From contig CM037795.1 in the NCBI GenBank assembly GCA_021229015.1, positions 18,316,212 through 18,380,211 on the forward strand: DNA of 64,000 nt, read 5' to 3'. Under the pieces are notes generated by a model. It made no database searches and had not been told where the DNA came from. It saw only the letters and a list, made by a program, of their open reading frames with translations. The position numbers were made by a program, and so were the translations under genes. This DNA comes from Solen grandis. Its lineage: Eukaryota > Mollusca > Bivalvia > Adapedonta > Solenidae. This document shows, in pieces, positions 12,801-22,100 of this stretch. How positions within the stretch are numbered: position 1 is the stretch's first letter; the number at the start of each line of letters is the position of its first letter.

Positions 12801-15800
12801 AAGTGCTGTGACCAAGATCTGTAACTCTCATGTGCATAATTTTGGAGTTATTGCCTTCTATGAATTTTTAGCTCACCTGAGCATTGCTAAGGGTGAGCTT
12901 TTGGGATACTTGATTGTCCGTCGGCCGTCGTCCGTCAACAATTTTGATCTTTACACACTAGAGGCCACAATTTTGATCCAATCTTCCTCAAACTTGGTCA
13001 GAATGTATGACTTAATGATATCTTGAACCCTTTCGAAAATGGGTCAGGTTGGATCAAAAAGTAGGTCAGTAGATCAAATCTTAGAAAAATCTTGTCGTCC
13101 GTCAACAATTTTGATGTTTACACACTAGAGGCCACAATTTTGATCCAATCTTCCTCAAACTTGGTCAGAATGTTTGTCTTGATGATATCTTGAACCCTTT
13201 CGAAAATGGGTCAGGTTGGATCAAAAAGTAGGTCAGTAGGTCAAATCTTAGAAAAATCTTGTTTACACACTAGAGGCCACAATTTTGATCCAATATTCCT
13301 CAAACTTGGTCAGAATGTTTGTCTTGATGATATCTTGAACCCTTTCGAAAATGGGTCAGGTTGGATCAAAAAGTAGGTCAGTAGGTCAAATCTTAGAAAA
13401 ATCTTGTTTACACACTAGAGGCTACAATTTTAATCCAATCTTCCTCAAACTTGGTCAGAATGTTTGTCTTGATGATATCTTGAACCCTTTCGAAAATGGG
13501 CAGGGCCGGACCGAAAAGTAGGTCAATAGGTCAAATCTTAGAAAAATCTTGTTTACACACTAAAGGCCACAGTTTTGATGCAATCTTCCTCAAACTTGGT
13601 AGATGTTTGTCTGATGATATCTGAACCTTTGAAAATGGGGGGGCGGAGAAAGTAGGTCATAGGTCAAATCTTAGAAAAATCTTGTTTATACTCTGAGGGC
13701 AACATTTTTGGTCCAATCATCCTCAAACTTTGGCAGAATGTTTGTCATGATGATATCTTTTGTGGATGGGGTCAGAAAATTCCTGAACATTGTTTCACCT
13801 CATCATCTTAATTCTAAAGCAATCTGTTTTGTACAGGCAATGAATGATACTTTTCTCAGGTGAGCGATCTAGGGCCATCTTGGCCCTCTTGTTATACTTA
13901 ATTTTTGTCCAGACCATAACTCAAAAAGGTTAAAAGGTTTCAAGATAAAACTTCATATGTAGATAGATCTCATTGAAGGGAGGTGCAATGCCCAAGAACT
14001 GTAACCCTCATTCGCATCATTTTAAAGTTCCTGTAACAAAGCGGCATGCGGGGGGTATTTGCGCCATGACAATGGCAGTTCTAGTTAGATTCGGTTGTTA
14101 AAGTAAATAAATTTGTCTTTGTGATTAGTGCAGTGGCCAATTAGATTGACTGGTTCTAGGGAATATACTGAAAACTGAGGCTCTATCTAATATTTTATGT
14201 ATAACCATTACCATCATTGAAACTTTATGAGTTAGTTACAAAACTGAAATTCTTAAGATCATGGAATTGACCAGCAGTGTGACCCTGGTCCAACTCCTGT
14301 ATGTCAGATGTTCGGTCACTGGATTGGATCTCTCCTATGTTTCTATACTGGGAGACAAAACACTCTGCTTTGCCATAGAAATGGCAAAGTAAATGAAATC
14401 ACCCAAGCATGTGTGGAACAAGCAAAATGCAGTTCTCAGTGGATCATGATTTGAAATCAGAATATAGAGACTGTCTCTAAATCTGAGTAACATACACTAA
14501 CTTTTTGTCATACCTTGCTGACTTAAGGAAATCCATATATCATTACCTTTTGATCATGATCCATCAAGAGATCATTGGAATTTTGAAGTAAATGCGAGTT
14601 TTTATAGACTTGAGAGCAAAACGCCTATAACTCCAAGACAGTGCATTATTGCATCTGCACTGAAGTCTTTTAAACATTGAAAGAACATGATTATAATTAA
14701 TGACAGGTGGATTACCTTAAGGATATTTTATTTATGACATAATTTATAATGTAAGTTTAGATCAGAAGATCAGAGGGCATATTATGATGATATACCCGGT
14801 AGATGTCCTTCTGAAATATTTTCATACCCCGCCAACTTCGTTGTTGGACATATAGATTTTCGGTCTGTGCGTCCGTCTGTGTGTCTGTGCTCCCGTGAAA
14901 TATAAGTTATCGCCATAAATTTGTATACATATTAAATTGATGATATCATGATTTACATGTATACCGTGTTTCATAAAGATGTGGTCATCTTCAAAGAAAA
15001 AAAACTTAAACGCAAAGGTAAACCTGAGGAAGAACAATCAATTTTACCATGTTCATCCAACTGTGAAATATAGGTCACAGCCATAAATTTGAATAAATAT
15101 GAAATTGATCATATCAGGATTTACAGGTGTACCTTGTTTCATAAAGATGTGAAGTCATCTTCAAGGAAAAAAAAAACTTAAACACAAAGGTAAACCTGAG
15201 ACAGAACAATCAATTTTACAATGTTCATCCAACTGTGAAATATAGGTCACAGCCATAAATTTGCATAAATATTAAATAGATCATATCATGATGTACATGT
15301 GTACCTTGTTTTGTAAAGATGTGAAGTCTTCTTAAATTAAAAGCTTAAACGCAAGGGAAACGTGAGGTGTAACTGACGGATGGATAGATGGACACACGGA
15401 CAGATGCACAGACTGAAAATCTATATGCCCCGCAACGCATTTGGCGGGGTATAAAATACAAGTAAATATTTGGTTCTTACCATATGCTGGCGAAGCATTA
15501 GTATCGCAGAGACACACTTCCTTGTTTTATGTCTATAACTGTCGTGTAAGTTGTTAAATATTAAAAAAAAATAATAATAATGTTCATTCCTTTTTTTTCA
15601 GTGATGTTACAGTCTCTGCGATGAAATATCAACTCTAGTTCAGTTCTTAGTTAGTACTAACAATGGCATCAGAAATAACAATCGATTTGAACAGCTCATT
15701 GATGTCGCAAGCTTCAGTACCTTCCAGCCCTGTAGCTACAGGATATTTCAAAAGTATTGAAGTGGTAATGAACAATGTAGAATGTAGCCCTTCAGAGAGT

Positions 15801-18800
15801 ATGACTTCTTCAGATTCAGGAATATCTGCAGGTGATACTGACAGCACTTTTGAACAAAAATATGCAGAAAGCTTGGAAGAAAATATAGAGGCTGACAATA
15901 CGAAAACAAAAAGGCGTAGAAAAAATAAGGAAGAAAAATGTAATACGAAAGCCCTGATTTTTCCACCATGTAATATCTGCAGTGGAAGATCATCAGGTTC
16001 ACACTTTGGAGTTAACAGTTGTGAGGCATGCAAAGGATTTTTCAGAAGGTACCTGGCAGGTGGAAAACAATTCAAGTGTGCTAAAAATAACAAATGTGAT
16101 GTTACATACGAAAGCAGGTCAAACTGTCCTAGCTGTAGGCTCCAGAAGTGTCTAGATCTTGGTATGTCCAAAGAGAAATCTAAATTGGGAAGATATTCAA
16201 TGGCAAAAAGGACTGAGACAATACAAAGCATGAAGATGATGGAAGTTGCAAAACAACAGAGAGAAGGCACTACAGAAAAAAACTCAGATGATACCAGGCA
16301 TCTAGAAGTAAGAAATGGTACTGATGTTTCAGTTGAAACCGTTATTCCAAAATCGTTTTCAGCTGACAAAGAATCTAAAGAAATGACTCGTTCAAAGAGA
16401 CCTTGATTCAAGATCTTGTGCAAGCAATGAACACTTTTAGGCCGTTTGGTCGCAATATTGTTACTGATGCAGACATAGAAGAAGCAATGAACAGTCACTA
16501 TGATACCTATGAATTAAGACTGAAAATATATGGGGAAAGAAAGGCAGTGCCTAAAGACGTATTTGATAAAATGTATAAAGAGTACGGAATAGACCTTGAT
16601 GATCGAGTTTCTTTATTGAAAGATTGCCTTCCATATGTTGAAGAAACTATGGAACTTTACTGCAATTTTGCAAAACTTGTCCCAGGCTTTCAAAGTCTGT
16701 CTGTGAAAGACCAATCAGAATTGCTGAAATCATCAAGATGCGATTTCTTTGCCTGTCTTTGTTACAAAGGATTCTGTCCTCAGAGAAGATTCTTTATCTT
16801 TCATGATATGGGTTACCACATGAATGAAATCATTGGCAAGTTTAATTCTGAACAATTTTGTCTGCTACTTGAGAAAACATATACATCATTGAGGAAATTG
16901 AGCCTTGCGGATCCTGATCGTGCCCTCCTGATGGCCATAACAATCATGTTTTCTGATCGATGTAAACTAGAAGGTCCTGAGAAGGTGAGAGAGATTCAAG
17001 ATAAGCTTACAGTATTGTTGTGGAAGCAGCTCGTCAAAAGACATGGTAAAGATGCAAGCATTGTCTTTGGAAAGATTACAGACTTATTGCTGCTTATGCG
17101 AGAAGGTTCAGAGGTTTACCTTCAGGAATACAAGAAACTCTGCAATGATGACATACTTGTTGATGCGGCTCCCATTTTGACGGAATTCCTATTGGATGAT
17201 TAGTGATAAATTAAACTTTTTTTTGGCTCAATTGAACAAATTCAACTGAGCATTATGAGCTTTTATTGGATTGTTGAATGTCTGGCGTCCACAATATTTT
17301 GTCCCAGTTTGGGGCAACAGGATGGTCCAGTGAAATAGTTTTCCATCCTTGAGCAATCCTAGAATGGGAGATACTTAGCCAGCATCTAAAATTTGGCAAG
17401 GATTCGTCAGTCAGGCCCATTCTGTCTGTCAAAATCCCCGTATTCAGGAATGATCTTCTGTAAAAAGACACGTGTATGCCCGGCGCCTCGTCACTGGGGC
17501 AAAATATTGATAGGGACACAGTTGTTTCTTTACACTCTATCATCTTCATCTTTTTAAGCAGTTACATCAAACTTGGTGACAATATTAAAGCCATAATTTC
17601 TAAACCAAAATCAATTACAGCTGATATCAACCCTGTAGGTTAAGAGTTATGCCCCCCCCCCTTGATTTATATAAAAAAAAAGAAAGACTCTACTTTCCAT
17701 CATAAATGCAAATGCAAGACATCAAACTTAATCAAAATACCTCAGTCAAGTTTGATTATGGCTGATATCAGACTGATATATCTTGGCAACCACCATTTTT
17801 TGAATATCATAATACCTGGATAATGTATTTATTCAAGTCCAGAAAATGAAATGAGTTTGCAAAGATAACTTTTTAACAGAAATTTAAAATTCATGCATTT
17901 ATCAGTAATTTTATTCAAAATTGAGTTCATGAAACAAAAGGAAAATGGATATTTTAAATTGCACATTTATTGATGAAAATGGAAGTATTGGTACATATTT
18001 TTTAATGGATATTGACAGCAAAAATGCAAGATATTTTTAACATAAATGTATCAAGTATGTCAAGCTACTCTATTCACCCTGGTGTCGGCAACACAGCTTG
18101 GTTTAATAACGTTTGCATGTAACTTTCTATTATGCATATATCTTAGGAATCAAATGATTAAATACTTCAATAAGGCCTTCAGATGCATTAAACAATGAAT
18201 TTAGATAACTCTTTACTACCAATTCAAATGCAAATTATGACTCTTTTAATATATAGTATAATATGGTTATAGTCTCCATCCGTCCTTCCGTCTGTCCCTC
18301 ATTTTTGTCCGGAGCATAAACTCAAAATGTATTTGAGATATCATCTTGGAACTTGAAACTTCATAGATGGCTAGATCTCACCGAGGAGTGCAGTGCACAA
18401 GAATGATAACTCTACCTTTCATACTTTTTGCTTTATTGCCCTGTGAAGGAAAAAACTAGAAGAGGTCACATTGACCATAACATTTTACCTGCTGACCTCA
18501 AAATAGGGGAATTAGTAGGTCTTAACATGGGTTTATGAATATCTGTAAACAACAAGCTTGAAGCTAGCAAGTACAGCCAAAACAGATGTGAGTAAACTAT
18601 AAGCTTAAAGCTAGCAGGTACAGCTCAAACAGATGTGGGAAAACCACACGTTTGAAGCTAGCAAGTACAGCCCATACTGATATGGGTACATTTGCACGTC
18701 ACAGCAGATCCTTTTTTAACCAGGTTTTCAACTAGTTGAAACCTGGTTATTAGAATGCCGAACGTCGTTGGGCGGGCGGGCGTCAAACTTTCGTTTCCGC

Positions 18801-19158
18801 TCAATAACTTAAGTTAGAATTTAGATATAGCAATTATATTTGATGGGTAGATACCTTATGAGAAGAGGAAGGTTGGGATTGCTTTTCAGGTTAATCGGGT
18901 CAAGGTCAAGGTCACAATGGTTAAAAATAGATTTTTTGTTTCTGCTCGATATCTCGAGTTAGAATGAAGGTATAGCATTCATATTTGATAAGTAGATACC
19001 TTTAGGGAAGAGGAAGGTTGGAATTGCTTTTCAGGGAAAATGGATCAAGGTCAAGATCACTATGACTAAAATATATTGGAAAATGGATCAAGGTCAAGAT
19101 AACTATGACTAAAATATATTAGAAAATGGATCAAGGTCAAGGTCAATATGACTAAATA

Positions 19159-19189
<31 letters not shown>

Positions 19190-22100
19190 TCTTTTCTGTT
19201 TGATAGCGGCTTGCTATGAATGCTTTTGTTTTTATGCTTCACTTATGCTTTTCTTCATTTACATAGTTGCGGTGCCCTTGTTATCTTGACAAATATTATA
19301 CAAATGTCTGATTGCTAGAATTGCTTAATAAACCTTCAATAAGAAATAAAATAAATGCATTTGTATCAGTCTTTGGATAATTCCTGTAGGTTGCTTTTCA
19401 TGTTTTAAAATATCCATAATTTCCTTGAACTAACATTTAATTTTGAATCTTGTATTTTACCCTGCATTGATATTGCAGGTCAGAGACAATTACCCTTTGA
19501 CAATCTGAATTCACACCTTTGAGCTTGTTTTCATGTAACATATAGTGACACATTCTTTTATTTGCTTAAATTCTCCTTCTTCATTTCTGAATGCATTCTG
19601 CCCAAATCTACACAGTATGGCCAGTATATAGTGACTTGACCTATATTGTCAATTTAACCATATTTCTTAGAGTTATGACCCTTATTTACTCTTCATCCAT
19701 GTAACATAAAGTATTAATGTTCTTTGGGGATCATTTTATAAATAAAATCTTCATTTCGAATTGGATTTTCCATGTTGAAAACCTGGTTTTGTGACAGTCC
19801 CTGTCGCTTTAAGCCTTGTTTAATTCTATTATAATAATATTTATACAGAACACATAGTAATATAAACTGTGGTCTCAGTCCTAATATTTTGAAATGTTAA
19901 ATGGTTTGCCTGCTAACCTGTATTGCGGCTCTTAGTAAGTTCCATGGTTTTCATAACTGCTTCAATCTTGGCCAGTTTGTCTGTGTGAGGCATCATTTCC
20001 GGCAGTCTGATCATGGCAGTAAACTGTGATAAGAGGGTTGGATTTAAACAACGGAATATGTTTCAAGAATCAGGAAATATTTTTTATGTTTCTTGTAGAT
20101 GGCTAATTACTTATACTTGAATTGTTTATATCCTGGCTTTACCAATGTTATATTCTTATTTTATTTATTTTATATATTTCTAGTATATTAGTTATAAATG
20201 AAGGATAATGGAGACAATTGCGAACCATTGCATACATTACAATCAGTACTGACCCATTATTCATTAATTGTACTGGCTATCGTAAGTGTTATGATGATCT
20301 TAGTGCGAATTATAGTAAACAAGTAACATTAACTGTACATGTAAATGACCTAGTATCATGACTTGCATAATTAATCGTAGTTTGTAGAGAAAAAATAATT
20401 AAAACACGCTACGATGCAAATGAATTGTAGATTGACTCTAAAATAGATCCAAATAAGAACTGGATTAAAAGATGAATGACCAGCTGAAATGAACGACAAT
20501 TGTTATTGTATTCAACCCGGTTCTGTCAACGCGACGTTACTGTGAAGTAAGCATGTGTTTTTCATTTATCGTAATTAACATGAGATCTACGGTATAAGAT
20601 ATGATTATCATATTTATATGTTATTGGTGGGTCGTCAAATTAGAACAAACAAACAAATAAAAATGATGTTTGATCAGTAGTATTCATATTTTTTGTTTAT
20701 TAGCTCACCTGAGCACAACGTGCTCAAGGTGAGCTTTTGTGATCGCCATTCGTCCGTCGTGCGTCGTTCGTCGTCAACAATTTGACCTTGTTAACACTCT
20801 AGAGGCCATATTTTTTTGGCCAATCTTCATGAAATTTGGTCAGAATGTTTGTCTCCATAAAATCTTGGACAAGTTCGAAATTTGGTCATATGGGGTCAAA
20901 AAGTAGGTCACGAGGTCAAATCTTAGTAAACTCTAGAGGCCATTTTTGGCCCAATCTTCATGAAATTTGGTCAGAATGTTTGTCTCCATAAAATCTTGGA
21001 CAAGTTCGAAATTTGGTCATATGGGGTCAAAAAGTAGGTCAGAGGTCAAATCTTAGAAAACTTGTTAAACTCTAAGGCCACATTTTTGGCCCAATCTTTA
21101 TGAAACTTGTTCAGAATGTTTGTTTTCATAAAATCTTGGACAAGTTCTAATTTGGGTCATGTGGGGTCAAAAAGTAGGTCATGAGGTCAAATCTTAGAAA
21201 AACCTTGTTTACACTCTAGAGGCCACATTTTTGGCCCAATCTTTATGAAACTTGGTCGGAATGTCTGTTTCCATAAATCTTGGTCAAGCTCGAAAGTGGG
21301 TCATGTGATGTCAAAAAGTAGGTCAATATGAAAAATCCAACATATGTTGCTCATTTATACTCAGGTGAGCGATTCAGGGCCATCATGGCCCTCTTGTCTA
21401 TTTTTACGGAGATGGTTCTCACGTAAGTACCATTATTGTTGCTGTTTTTGGTGTAGAGGATACTTGTTTGTTTTGAGTGGATATGGAATATATTTCATCG
21501 AGAATTGATACAATTTTAATATGCGCGAGTAAAAGTTAAAAAAAATAGCCCCAACAGATCTATATCACTCACACTGACAACACAGGATTTCACCAATCAA
21601 AAATTTGGATGTTACTCGCATGATAAGAAATGACGAAAAGGAAGATGGCCTTTATGTAAAAATGAAATTATTATGACAAAAAAGGCCACATACATAAAGT
21701 GTTTCCCAGAGAGTGAGGGCGGAGAAGAAACAGTCTTCTTGTAATACGTAACCCATGCCTCGCATCAGCTGTTTATCGAACGGTAGACCAGATAGAGTTA
21801 TCTCCCCTCTTGCAAGTGGCACTCTTCCGGAAATGGCGTCAAGGAGGGTTGTTTTCCCGGCACCTGTGATTAGTTCATCTTATTTGAAGACAGTGCCAAC
21901 AAAACTACATGGACTTTATAAGGAAATATTACTCATTTACAGTATTCACTTTATTTACATCTCACTGGATCTTTAATAGCATAAAAACCATGGCATTGCG
22001 AAAACTGTGACGTGAAACCATGCGTCATGTGTACCAACCGAACAGTACAAATAAGGTGCGAGGGGAAGTTTTCAGTCTGCTTTATTTCCCGATACCTGAG

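Larger units (their letters stand above)
10263..14087 (+). mobile_element. Hairpin-ended tandem-repeat element (family 1), interrupted by nested insertions
   Basis: The 5' end forms a hairpin (TATACCCCC ... GGGGGGGTATA, 10265-10303). The body is a tandem array of about 175-bp monomers, recognisable by ATAATTTTGGAGTTATTGCC and GATAGATCTCATTGAG. The 3' end has an inverted copy of the start (GGGGGGTAT) followed by the palindrome GCCATGACAATGGC and TCTAGTT. Removing the SINE at 10843 and the elements at 11073-12471 and 12868-13893 restores continuous monomers. No coding capacity, so it is non-autonomous. Confidence 0.78.
2776..19917 (-). other. Giant ABCG intron with nested gene and repeats
   Basis: The intron separates the helical-subdomain exon from the signature exon. 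Donor (GTTAGC) and acceptor (CTTCCAG) are canonical and phases agree, so this is a real 17.1-kb intron rather than two genes. It hosts an oppositely transcribed nuclear receptor and most of the repeats listed between 3 and 19.8 kb. Confidence 0.85.

Noticed and set aside
15647..16498. 283-codon open frame on the minus strand opposite the nuclear receptor
   Set aside because: It is antisense to a well-supported zinc-finger domain and shows no family resemblance of its own.
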